Shown here piece by piece: positions 51,992 to 59,515 of a DNA stretch of 64,000 bases. Source of the DNA: JBBIQV01 sp964555285 (GTDB taxonomy: Bacteria; Nitrospirota; Nitrospiria; Nitrospirales; Nitrospiraceae); NCBI GenBank assembly GCA_964555285.1, contig CAZKRM010000006.1, forward strand, positions 62,001 to 126,000. Reading direction: 5' to 3'. Both the position numbers and the translations under genes were made by a program. The first letter of the stretch is position 1. Each line of letters opens with the position of its first letter. The notes beneath the pieces are model-generated. The model was not told the DNA's origin and did no database searches. It worked only from the letters and a program-made list of their open reading frames with translations.

Positions 51992-52852
51992 TTAGCGCTG
52001 TTTGAGGTACCGGAAGAACTCGGAATCCGGGCTCATCACAATCGTTGATTTATCATTGAACGTCTTCTTGTAGGCTTCCATGGAGCGGGTGAATTCGAAG
52101 AATCGTGGGTCCTGGCGGTAGGCGTCGGCATAAATCTTAAACGCCTTCGCGTCGCCGGCTCCGCGGAGTTCCTCGGATTCCCGGTAGGCCTCGGCCAGGA
52201 TAATTTCTTTATCTTTCTCCGCCTCAGATCGGATCTTTTGGGCCTCTTCCGCTCCCTCCGCGCGATATTGCTTGGCCTGTCGTTCCCGCTCAGCCTGCAT
52301 CCGGCCGAACACGTTCTTCTCATTCTGTTCCGGAAGATCGGCTCGTCTGATCCGCACGTCCTGAATTTCGATGCCGTAGACCGCGGCTTTTTCCTTGGCG
52401 CGCTCGGTGACAATCTTCATGATCTCGGCTCTGGTCTTCGAGACGATTTCAGCCTGGTCATGCCGGCCCAGTTCCACCCGCAGTTCGGAATAGATGATGT
52501 CATGCAGCCGTTGCAGCGCCCCGCGCTGGCTCTGAAACGCCTGATAGACCTTCAGCGGGTCGGTGATGCGCCATTTAGCAAAGTTGTCGAGCAGGAGCGT
52601 CTTCTTGTCCTGCGTAATCACATCCTGGGCTGAGGAATCATAATCCAACAAACGTTTGTCGAAATAGGTCACTTCCTGGATGAACGGCACTTTCACGTAC
52701 AGCCCCGGCTCGGTCACGTTCTTGACCGGCTTGCCGAGCTGCACGACGATCGCGTTTTGTGTGATATCGACGATGAAAAACGGCGATGCGCCGAGCAGGA
52801 ACAAGCCGATGGCTACGGCGACGAGGGCGATGAGAAAGTTCTGTTTCGTCAT
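51992..52852 (-). CDS. hflC: HflC, modulator of FtsH protease
   Basis: Inner-membrane SPFH/band-7 protein that with HflK forms a large periplasmic cage around FtsH. An N-terminal transmembrane helix (FLIALVAVAIGLFLLGASPF) is followed by the SPFH domain (ITQNAIVVQLGKPVKNVTEP, YFDKRLLDYDSSAQDVITQD) and a coiled coil rich in Glu, Arg and Ala (GRMQAERERQAKQYRAEGAE). Its 286 residues are slightly short but complete. The ATG overlaps the hflK stop codon by 4 nt. Confidence 0.94.
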   Translation of the reverse strand: MTKQNFLIALVAVAIGLFLLGASPFFIVDITQNAIVVQLGKPVKNVTEPGLYVKVPFIQEVTYFDKRLLDYDSSAQDVITQDKKTLLLDNFAKWRITDPLKVYQAFQSQRGALQRLHDIIYSELRVELGRHDQAEIVSKTRAEIMKIVTERAKEKAAVYGIEIQDVRIRRADLPEQNEKNVFGRMQAERERQAKQYRAEGAEEAQKIRSEAEKDKEIILAEAYRESEELRGAGDAKAFKIYADAYRQDPRFFEFTRSMEAYKKTFNDKSTIVMSPDSEFFRYLKQR

Positions 52853-53889
52853 GGCTTCTTCTCGTCAGGAGACGACACGGCCCCTGCGGATTTGGAGAGA
52901 CGCTCCAGCGGCAAGTAGGGCACCATGCGCTCGCCACCCTTGCCGTCGATGATGATCTTCTCGACATGCGGCAAGACCTCTTCAAGGGTTTCGATGTAGA
53001 TCCGCTTGCTGATGATCTCCTTCGCCTGGTTGTACTCTTTCAGCGTCGCCAGGAAGCGATTGGCTTCGCCCTGTGCGCGAGTGAGGCGGGCTTGTGCATA
53101 CCCTTTGGCTTGATTGACGAGCTGGGCCGCTTCGCCCTTGGCTCTGGGAATAATGTCGTTCCGGTAGCCCTCCGCTTGGTTGATCAATTTTTCCCGGTCT
53201 TCTTTGGCGCTGGCCACGTCTTTGAACGCCGCGGCCACAGCTTCCGGTGGATCCACGTCCTGCAATTGCACGGCGGCTATTTGGACCCCGGCCTGGTACT
53301 GGTCCAGAATCCCTTGCAGCAAGACTTGCGTATCCTGCTGGATTTGGGCCTTGCCGGTGGTCAACGCCTCGTCGATCATGCTTTTGCCGATGACTTCTCG
53401 CATGGAAGCTTCTGCGGCCTTGCCGACCGTTTCCTCGATGTCGGCCACGTTGAAGAGATAGTCGCGCGCGGTCTTGATCTTGTACTGGACGATAAACTCA
53501 ATCGCCAAAATGTTCATATCCCCGGTGAGCATGAGGGCTTCCTTGGGGATCATCTGCTGACGATTCTGCCGGTCGGTCCGAAATCCCACTTCGATCCGGT
53601 GAAGTTTCGCGACCTTGGGCTGTAGCACCGATTCGATCAACGGGACTTTGAGATGAGGGCCTGGCCCAACCGTGCGGACGACATCGCCGAAGCGCTTGAC
53701 CACGCCTTCTTCGTCCGGCGCGACGATGAACGCGCTTTGCCATCCGAGAAAAAGAAGAAGCCCGGCGAGCAGAAGATTTCTCACCCCGCTGGAGGGGACC
53801 ATTTGGCGGAGCTGGCTCTGCGCTTGCTTGAACGCGTCGTCCAGCGAGTCGCCTTTTTTACTCCACGGATCCTTTGGGTCCCAGACCAT
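52849..53889 (-). CDS. hflK: HflK, modulator of FtsH protease
   Basis: Partner of HflC. The N-terminus MVWDPKDPWSKKGDSLDDAF is the typical start with the WDPKDPW pattern; a start at 53931 is open but less likely. A transmembrane helix follows (NLLLAGLLLFLGWQSAFIVA), then the SPFH domain (DEEGVVKRFGDVVRTVGPGP) and the helical region ending with EGEANRFLATLKEYNQAKEI. Its 346 residues are standard. hflK and hflC overlap, so they form one operon. Confidence 0.94.
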   Translation of the reverse strand: MVWDPKDPWSKKGDSLDDAFKQAQSQLRQMVPSSGVRNLLLAGLLLFLGWQSAFIVAPDEEGVVKRFGDVVRTVGPGPHLKVPLIESVLQPKVAKLHRIEVGFRTDRQNRQQMIPKEALMLTGDMNILAIEFIVQYKIKTARDYLFNVADIEETVGKAAEASMREVIGKSMIDEALTTGKAQIQQDTQVLLQGILDQYQAGVQIAAVQLQDVDPPEAVAAAFKDVASAKEDREKLINQAEGYRNDIIPRAKGEAAQLVNQAKGYAQARLTRAQGEANRFLATLKEYNQAKEIISKRIYIETLEEVLPHVEKIIIDGKGGERMVPYLPLERLSKSAGAVSSPDEKKP

Positions 53890-53980
53890 GCGGGTTCTTG
53901 AAGAAGGTTCAGAGCAGCAATGGGCGGCCACACCTTAGCAGACTGGGTCAGACAGGGCAAGATCGAACCAAGCGAGCGGG

Positions 53981-54115
53981 TCAGCGCATGATCACCTTGC
54001 CGCTTTTGCTCCAGTAATAATACAAGGAGAAACTCGGATAAAAGGCTGCGAGGGTATTCTGTCCCGCCACCGACACGGACGCACGTACGGAGTCCTCTAT
54101 CATTTGCATCGACAT
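53981..54115 (-). pseudogene. Possible small gene or C-terminal remnant of a lost gene
   Basis: Minus-strand frame from ATG 54115 gives 44 residues (MSMQMIEDSVRASVSVAGQN then TLAAFYPSFSLYYYWSKSGK). Upstream in the same frame the sequence keeps a protein-like look (DGSYTWTHNH) until a TGA near 54190. The composition (Tyr/Trp/Ser rich end, IMR terminus) resembles the last strands of an exported protein. I do not recognise a family, and chance cannot be excluded. Confidence 0.2.
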
Positions 54116-54199
54116 ATGATTATGAGTCCATGTATAAGAACCGTCCGTTTCTCTCGATCTCCAAACACCGTGTGTGGTTCACATGTGCAGGTGGAGGTG

Positions 54200-55333
54200 T
54201 TACAGCAGGTGATCCAGAATCAAGTAAGCGAGACAGGCGAGCAGACCGGAGGCGGGAAGGGTGACGATCCAGGCGAGTACCATGTCACGCACCGTGGACC
54301 AACGGATTGCCTTGAGACCCTTCAAGAGCCCAATCCCAACGATCGCCGAGCTGCTGACGTGGGTCGTGGACACGGGCAGCCCTAGAGAGGCAGAAACCAT
54401 GACCAGCGAAGAGGTCGTGAGATTAGCGGACAAACCCTCGATGTGATCCATCCGCGTGACTTTCTCCGCCAGCACCTCTGTCACGCGCAAGCCTCCGAGA
54501 TAACTGCCCAGCCCCATTGCGAGGGCTACGGTTCCGAAAGCCGCTAATTGAAGAGACAGGCTCGGCCAGGTGGAGGCGGCACTTCCCAAGAGCAGCATCG
54601 CGGCAATCTTCGGAGCATCGTTGGTGCCTCTCGCCAAGGACGTGAGCCCGCTGGAAAGCCAGTGGACACTGTCCAGACTGACCTTCACGCCGTTGAGCCC
54701 TGCGCGGTCACACGAGCTGGGGACTGCGACGACAGGTTGGCCGAACGCGGTAGCCTGGAACAGGGTGCGGGTTAAGCCCTGGGAGTCAATCGTGACGAGT
54801 GCGCGGGAAGCCGGCATCAGGCACAGACAAGAGCCCTCCCAGCGAGCAGCCACAAAACGGAGGATCGGGTGGAGCAGGAGTGATGCAGTCAGGGCGAGGA
54901 GCGGGCTCAGCAGGAGAGGGAGCGCGATCTTGGTGGCGATGGCCGACCAGACAAGTCCCGCTGTGCCGAACGCCATGACCCCTGCGCCGACAATGGCGCC
55001 GGTCAGGGCATGCGTCGTCGAAACCGGGAGTCCGGTTCGTGATGCGACGAGCACCCAGATAATTGCCCCGGCGAGCACTGCCAGGGCGAGCGTCGGCGGA
55101 ACTGATTGTCCCGGTTGAAGCAACCCGCTGCTGAAGGTCTTCACCATGGCGTTGGCGACGAAGGCGGAGAGGCTTGCGCCGATCATCGTCCACATCGTGC
55201 CCCACCCCATGGCGGTCCGATAATTCGTGACGCCGCTGCCGACCAAGGTCGCGATCGCTTTCGACACGTCGTTGGTCCCGTTGGCATAGGCCAACCCGAG
55301 CACAAAGATGAAGGCGAGGAACGAAACGTCCAT
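54200..55333 (-). CDS. Inorganic phosphate transporter, Pit family
   Basis: Low-affinity phosphate (or sulfate) permease with about ten transmembrane helices. The ATG at 55333 begins MDVSFLAFIFVLGLAYANGT, the canonical Pit start; the earlier frame up to 55558 has no protein character. Both inverted signature motifs are visible: ANGTNDVSKAIATLVGSG and, in the second half, LARGTNDAPKIAAMLLLG, and the TGLPVSTTHALTGAIVG and LGLPVSTTHVSSSAIVG pair. It is 11 nt before the arsS gene on the same strand. Arsenate enters cells through such carriers, so its place in an arsenic cluster is notable. Confidence 0.92.
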   Translation of the reverse strand: MDVSFLAFIFVLGLAYANGTNDVSKAIATLVGSGVTNYRTAMGWGTMWTMIGASLSAFVANAMVKTFSSGLLQPGQSVPPTLALAVLAGAIIWVLVASRTGLPVSTTHALTGAIVGAGVMAFGTAGLVWSAIATKIALPLLLSPLLALTASLLLHPILRFVAARWEGSCLCLMPASRALVTIDSQGLTRTLFQATAFGQPVVAVPSSCDRAGLNGVKVSLDSVHWLSSGLTSLARGTNDAPKIAAMLLLGSAASTWPSLSLQLAAFGTVALAMGLGSYLGGLRVTEVLAEKVTRMDHIEGLSANLTTSSLVMVSASLGLPVSTTHVSSSAIVGIGLLKGLKAIRWSTVRDMVLAWIVTLPASGLLACLAYLILDHLL

Positions 55334-55344
55334 CGTGAATCTTC

Positions 55345-56385
55345 TCAGGGCGCAACGGCACCGCCGCAGGAAGAGCCGGAACCGGCTGTGCAGCCGTAGC
55401 AGTGGTTGCCTGTGACGATCTGCCTGGTGTGGAGACGAGCTGGATCGAAGTTGCGGATGTGGCGGGGGACTCCATGATCGACCGGCAACTCCAGCATCTG
55501 GTTGAAGTCGCAATCGTACAGCGATCCATCCCACCCGACGGATAGCGTATGGCGACACATCACGCCCGTTGCCGCTGCCGGGTTGAAGGCGTTGGCGAGT
55601 CGTTCCATGTAGCCTTCAAAGTTGCCGCTTTCGACGAGGAATTCGAGAAAGCGACTGATCGGCATGTTGGTGATGGTATAGAGGTGGTTAAAGACGATTC
55701 CATAGCGACCGCTCAACTCCCGCCTGAACAGGGCCTCGATGGCCTCCTGTTTCGGTGGCAGGAAGGCGCCCACGGGATTGTAGACCAGGTTCAAGGTCAA
55801 GCCGCTGTCCGTTTGACCATATCCGAAGGTATTCAGAAGTCGCAGGGCTTGGATGGACTTGTCGAACACCCCTTCGCCCCGCTGGGCATCGGTTTGGGAT
55901 GGCCGATAGTAAGGGAGGGAAGCAATGATTTCGACACGATGTTGCGCGAGAAACTCTGCGAGGTCCGCCTGAGAGGGAAGCAAGAGCACCGACAGGTTGC
56001 ACCGATCCATCACGTGACGCCCAAGCGTCGTAGACTGTTCAACCAACCACCGAAAATTTGAATTCAACTCAGGTGCCCCGCCAGTGATATCGACGGTAGG
56101 AATGTCGGTCTTTGCCAGAGCCCGAATACACAACTCGGCTGTGTCGCGCGTCATGCTCTCCGTGCGGTCCGGGCCCGCATCCACATGGCAATGCCGGCAG
56201 GTCTGGTTGCAGAGCTTCCCGACGTTGATCTGGAAAACGGTAATGCCGGTGGCGCGAAGAGGGTTGAGTCCGACCTGGGCGAGTCGCTCGTCAAAGGGAG
56301 GGCAGGACTCCGCCTGACTCAGGAGCCGAAATTGTTCATCAGATGCAGCGAGTGGGTTCCGACGGGCCAGTAGTGTCAACGCCAC
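55345..56385 (-). CDS. arsS: ArsS-family radical SAM protein (arsenosugar biosynthesis)
   Basis: Radical SAM enzyme proposed to transfer a deoxyadenosyl group to dimethylarsinous acid. The cluster motif is CNQTCRHCHVDAG (Cys59, Cys63, Cys66), followed by VDITGGAPELNSNFRWLVEQ and SLPYYRPSQTDAQRGEGVFD. The C-terminal part has CDFNQMLELPV and a Cys-rich tail (CYGCTAGSGSSCGG), typical of the DUF3641/ArsS family. Its 346 residues match. It lies between the Pit transporter and arsM on the same strand, which supports a role in arsenic modification after methylation. Confidence 0.9.
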   Translation of the reverse strand: MALTLLARRNPLAASDEQFRLLSQAESCPPFDERLAQVGLNPLRATGITVFQINVGKLCNQTCRHCHVDAGPDRTESMTRDTAELCIRALAKTDIPTVDITGGAPELNSNFRWLVEQSTTLGRHVMDRCNLSVLLLPSQADLAEFLAQHRVEIIASLPYYRPSQTDAQRGEGVFDKSIQALRLLNTFGYGQTDSGLTLNLVYNPVGAFLPPKQEAIEALFRRELSGRYGIVFNHLYTITNMPISRFLEFLVESGNFEGYMERLANAFNPAAATGVMCRHTLSVGWDGSLYDCDFNQMLELPVDHGVPRHIRNFDPARLHTRQIVTGNHCYGCTAGSGSSCGGAVAP

Positions 56386-56422
56386 GCGACTCTCCTTCTC
56401 GGCCGAGGTCGACCATGCATGA

Positions 56423-57610
56423 TCAGCAACAGCCGCCTGTGGGATTGCAGGAACCCTGCGAGCCGGAGACTTCCCCGCTTACACGGTTATAGAGGGTGAA
56501 GTGAGAGCGATAGGCGTCCGAGCCGAGTACCGTGACAGTTTTCGAGCACACCTCTAAGGGGACACCACGATGGAAGGCGTGATGGTCGTCGTCATGGGCG
56601 TCGACGAACGGTCCGGTCAGGATGGCATAATCCCCTTTCCACACGCAGGGTGCGTTCTCGGGGTAGATCGCGGCCAGCCGAGGGTCAGAAGCTGAAAGCG
56701 GAGTCGGCTCATCCGAGAGAATGAAGAGCGGCTCGAACGGCGTCGAGCGTAACAACTGGGCCGTCCTGGCGTCAATCGATTGCGGCACGCCGCGCGTGAA
56801 GGTATGTCCTAGTTCGTCTACCACCTGTTTGAACGGCCCGCGGAGCGTCGCAAATCGAACGCCGTTGTGTCCTGCCGCCGGTGGGAGCTTATAGCCGGTC
56901 AAGGTGACCGACAGAAAATGGATGCCGTCGATGACTTGCCAGGGAATGAACTTCATCTGGTGAACGCCGAGAAATCCGGCTTCGACCAAGCCGCCGACAT
57001 AGTCCGACACCGTCAGCGCTCCGGAGAGGCAATCGCCCCATTTCTCCGCATCATGCACCAGGTATTGCGGCACGGTCTGGTCCGCAACAATATCGGAGAT
57101 GGTGAAACGCCCGCCCGGTTTGGCGGCGCGGAACATTTCGCGGAAGACGGTCCGTTTGTCCGGTGCCAGATTGATCACGCAATTGGAGATGATCAGATCG
57201 ACGCTGCCCTCTTCGACCGGCATCGCATCCGCCATCCCCTTGCGGAACTCGACGTTCGATGAAGAATAGCCGAGATTCGCAGCAACAAGCGGCGCGTTCT
57301 TTCTGGCAATCGCCAACATGGTGTCCGTCATGTCGATGCCGATCACGCGCCCACGCGGCCCCACTCGGCGAGCCGCCTCAAAGCAATCGATGCCGCCTCC
57401 TGAGCCGATGTCCAGGACCGTTTCGCCTTCGCGTACCGTGTCCAACCCCGCCGGCGTGCCGCAGCCGTAGGAGATCTTCAAGACCTCATCGGGAATGAAG
57501 GATCGAAGGTCATCGAAGTTGTAACCGGTCGGGCAGCACATCTGTTCGCCCGTCGCTGCGGCGCGTGCGTATCGTTCGCTGACCTTTTGGGTGATTTCGT
57601 CAATCGGCAT
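56423..57610 (-). CDS. arsM: Arsenite S-adenosylmethionine methyltransferase ArsM
   Basis: Methylates trivalent arsenic to mono-, di- and trimethyl forms. SAM-binding block: VLDIGSGGGIDCFEAARRVG, and VDLIISNCVINLAPDKRTVF follows. Metal-binding Cys candidates are Cys25 and Cys26 (QMCCPTGYN), Cys50 (YGCGTP) and the Cys in WGDCLSGALT. The third thiol position of the best-studied algal enzyme seems to be Val in FLSVTLTGYKL, so the ligand set may differ. The protein is 395 residues and ends NPTGGCC. It is the first gene of the arsM-arsS-pit unit and is divergent from the mer operon. Confidence 0.9.
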   Translation of the reverse strand: MPIDEITQKVSERYARAAATGEQMCCPTGYNFDDLRSFIPDEVLKISYGCGTPAGLDTVREGETVLDIGSGGGIDCFEAARRVGPRGRVIGIDMTDTMLAIARKNAPLVAANLGYSSSNVEFRKGMADAMPVEEGSVDLIISNCVINLAPDKRTVFREMFRAAKPGGRFTISDIVADQTVPQYLVHDAEKWGDCLSGALTVSDYVGGLVEAGFLGVHQMKFIPWQVIDGIHFLSVTLTGYKLPPAAGHNGVRFATLRGPFKQVVDELGHTFTRGVPQSIDARTAQLLRSTPFEPLFILSDEPTPLSASDPRLAAIYPENAPCVWKGDYAILTGPFVDAHDDDHHAFHRGVPLEVCSKTVTVLGSDAYRSHFTLYNRVSGEVSGSQGSCNPTGGCC

Positions 57611-57707
57611 AGTATCCCTCGTCCTTCGATGAACCTATCGAGATGCGTCTATGTATCAATCCTTCCGATCTGCGTCAATCCTGTTTTCTGGAACATGGAG
57701 GATAGAG

Positions 57708-57782
57708 ATGAGAGAACCACGCTTCTGTAAGCTAGCTCACACTGGTTACGCATCCCACCGCTTGAGTCATGAATGCTGGTAA
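57708..57782 (+). other. Possible leader peptide ORF 1 (24 codons)
   Basis: ATG at 57708 has GGAGGATAG just upstream and opens a 24-codon frame (MREPRFCKLAHTGYASHRLS then HECW) ending TAA at 57780-57782. It lies in the arsM-merR spacer and reads toward merR. The product contains two Cys and three His. Translation is not shown, and the merR promoter lies downstream, so any role would need another promoter. Confidence 0.25.
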
Positions 57783-57792
57783 GGAGTCGTCT

Positions 57793-57864
57793 ATGCAAGT
57801 GAACTCTTACAGGGCGAGGAATGAGCATCGAGGGACTTGTGACCCCCTTGACTCGGTACCATAG
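57793..57864 (+). other. Possible leader peptide ORF 2 (23 codons)
   Basis: ATG at 57793 follows AAGGAG with 6 nt spacing and opens a 23-codon frame (MQVNSYRARNEHRGTCDPLD then SVP). It starts 11 nt after ORF 1 ends, and it ends at TAG 57862-57864 inside the MerR operator. The tandem arrangement with two ribosome sites is unusual for a non-coding spacer, but may be chance. Confidence 0.25.
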
Positions 57865-57879
57865 TACAGGGTGTAAGGT
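57848..57879 (+). promoter_or_regulatory. MerR-type operator/promoter of the mer operon
   Basis: TTGACT (57848-57853) and TAAGGT (57874-57879) are separated by 20 nt instead of about 17. The spacer holds GTAC-CATA-GTAC. This long-spacer plan is the hallmark of MerR-family promoters, where the regulator twists DNA to allow open complex formation. The Tn501 mer promoter uses the same TTGACT and TAAGGT hexamers with 19 nt. It lies directly before merR and reads into the operon. Confidence 0.85.
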
Positions 57880-57902
57880 TTCACATATAAACAGGTGATG
57901 CG

Positions 57903-58346
57903 ATGGCAGCGGAACGCACGATTGGTCGGTTGGCGAAAGCAGTCGGGGTCAACGTTCAGACGGTGCGGTACTATGAGCGGCTGAACCTGCTCGGTCCTAC
58001 AGCAAGGAAGCCGTCGGGGTACAGACTCTATGGTCCGGATGAAGAACGGCGGCTGCGGTTCATCAAGAACGCCCAGGCGCTGGGCTTCACGCTGCACGAG
58101 ATCGCCGAATTGCTGAACCTCCGGGTCAGCTCGGCCGCTCGTTGCGGCGACGTGCAGCAGAGAGCGCACACCAAGCTGAAGCAAGTAGAGGCCAAGGTGC
58201 GAGACTTACAGGACCTGGCCAGGGCGCTTCGAAACTTGATTGGCGCCTGCGAGGCCGGACAGCCCAGCGACCGCTGCCCGATCCTCAAAAGCTTAGAGAG
58301 GAAAGAAAGGAGGGTGAACGATGACAAGCGAAAAACGACGCGTTGA
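57903..58346 (+). CDS. merR: Mercury-responsive regulator MerR
   Basis: Dimeric activator/repressor of mer operons. The N-terminal winged helix (IGRLAKAVGVNVQTVRYYER then KPSGYRLYG) is followed by a long dimerisation helix. The Hg(II)-binding cysteines are Cys81, Cys116 and Cys125, with the same 35- and 9-residue spacing as Cys82, Cys117 and Cys126 of Tn501 MerR. That makes Hg(II) the likely inducer. Unlike many transposon mer loci it is transcribed in the same direction as the structural genes. Its end overlaps the next gene by 26 nt. Confidence 0.95.
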   Translation: MAAERTIGRLAKAVGVNVQTVRYYERLNLLGPTARKPSGYRLYGPDEERRLRFIKNAQALGFTLHEIAELLNLRVSSAARCGDVQQRAHTKLKQVEAKVRDLQDLARALRNLIGACEAGQPSDRCPILKSLERKERRVNDDKRKTTR

Positions 58347-58599
58347 GGTGTTCACGGCCGGCTGTCCACTCTGTGAGGACACAGTCAGGCTGGTCACATC
58401 CCTAGCCTGCCCCAGTTGCGAGGTGCAGGTCTATGATCTTCGGGAAGGGTGCGCCACGAACGTGTGCCGGGAGAAGGCCACACGGTATGGGATCACCGCC
58501 GTCCCGGCCGTGGCCGTCAATGGCGTGCTGCTGGATTGCTGTCGGCGTGGGCCGATCGATGCAGCCGCGCTTCGGGCGGTGGGCATCGGCCAGGCGTAG
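58321..58599 (+). CDS. Cysteine-rich thioredoxin-fold protein in the mer operon
   Basis: 92 residues with a thioredoxin/glutaredoxin-like plan: VEVFTAGCPLCEDTVRLV (CPLC at residues 15-18), YGITAVPAVAVNGVLLD with a cis-Pro-like VPAV. Additional Cys stand at 30, 33, 44 and 49, and a CC pair at 73-74, eight Cys in all. GGAGGG precedes the ATG, which lies inside merR. The likely role is thiol-based Hg(II) handling or reduction of Hg-linked thiols. It is not a standard mer gene of Tn501/Tn21. Confidence 0.85.
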   Translation: MTSEKRRVEVFTAGCPLCEDTVRLVTSLACPSCEVQVYDLREGCATNVCREKATRYGITAVPAVAVNGVLLDCCRRGPIDAAALRAVGIGQA

Positions 58600-58651
58600 C
58601 GGCGATTGCTGACCGTCCGTCATCTGCTTTGCAGAGAGAGGAAAAGAAGCT

Positions 58652-59491
58652 ATGGCTGATTGTTGCGCGGTGAGGCCTGGAGCGACGACAGAAGCGACCA
58701 CAGGTTTGATGTGTCAACAGTGCGGTCGGCCCGGCAAGCCGGTTGATCGCATCACGGTGGAAGCGCTCCTCAAACCGGAACTGCGCGCGGGATTGAATGG
58801 GACGCGCTATGTCTTCTGTGAGACTCCCGATTGTCCCGTGGTGTACTTCGCTCTGGACGGGACTCGTTTCACAAAATATCAGATCCGGGTGCGGGTGGGA
58901 CTCAAGGAAACGGAGGATCCGATTCTTGTCTGCTATTGCTTTGGCGTCACGGAACGGATGATCCGGGAGGAGATTGAACGGACAGGCCGATCCACAGCAT
59001 CCTCTCGCATTCGAGCTGAGGTCAAGGCGGGCACCTGCCGTTGTGAGGTGGAAAATCCTTCGGGTCGCTGTTGCCTCGGTGAGGTGAGTCGGGTGGAAAA
59101 ACGAGGGATAGGGCTTAGAAATGAATCAGGAAGCGCCGCACCCACGGTCACGACGACCGGCAGCCTTCTAGCGGCGTTTCTGGCCTCGCTCTGCTGTGTG
59201 GGGCCTCTCGTGCTTGCGGCCTTAGGAATCGGAGTGGGCGCCACGGGTTTCCTGGCCAGCGCCGCCGGCGCGCTTAAGGCGCTGCTGCCGTACCGTCCCT
59301 TCTTTATCGGCCTGACGGCGCTCCTGCTCGGCGCAGGCTTCTACCTTACTTACCGGACACCGAAATCCGGATGTGGTTCTGGGGCAACCTGCGTTCCAAC
59401 TTCAGGCCAACGGCGAAGTCGCCTGCTCCTCTGGGTCGCATCGGGCCTGGCGCTTGTGCTTATCCTGGCGCCTTATTGGTTGGGACTCTAA
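58652..59491 (+). CDS. CopZ-like Fe-S/zinc domain fused to MerT mercuric transporter
   Basis: Residues 1-145 look like the N-terminal domain of Archaeoglobus-type CopZ, with a zinc-site candidate (MCQQCGRP, FCETPDCPVVYF) and a [2Fe-2S]-like set (VCYCFGVTERMI, GTCRCEVENPSGRCCLGEV; Cys94, 96, 129, 131, 140, 141). Residues 165-279 are MerT: helix 1 with the Cys pair (LASLCCVGPLVLAALGIG, Cys181-182), helix 2, the loop pair Cys241 and Cys247 with the same spacing as Cys76/Cys82 of Tn501 MerT, and helix 3 (LLLWVASGLALVLILAPYWL). The frame is continuous, so it is one polypeptide. The fusion suggests Hg(II) or electrons pass between the soluble domain and the transporter. Confidence 0.85.
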   Translation: MADCCAVRPGATTEATTGLMCQQCGRPGKPVDRITVEALLKPELRAGLNGTRYVFCETPDCPVVYFALDGTRFTKYQIRVRVGLKETEDPILVCYCFGVTERMIREEIERTGRSTASSRIRAEVKAGTCRCEVENPSGRCCLGEVSRVEKRGIGLRNESGSAAPTVTTTGSLLAAFLASLCCVGPLVLAALGIGVGATGFLASAAGALKALLPYRPFFIGLTALLLGAGFYLTYRTPKSGCGSGATCVPTSGQRRSRLLLWVASGLALVLILAPYWLGL

Positions 59492-59515
59492 CGAACGAGA
59501 ATAATGAGGTGAAGC

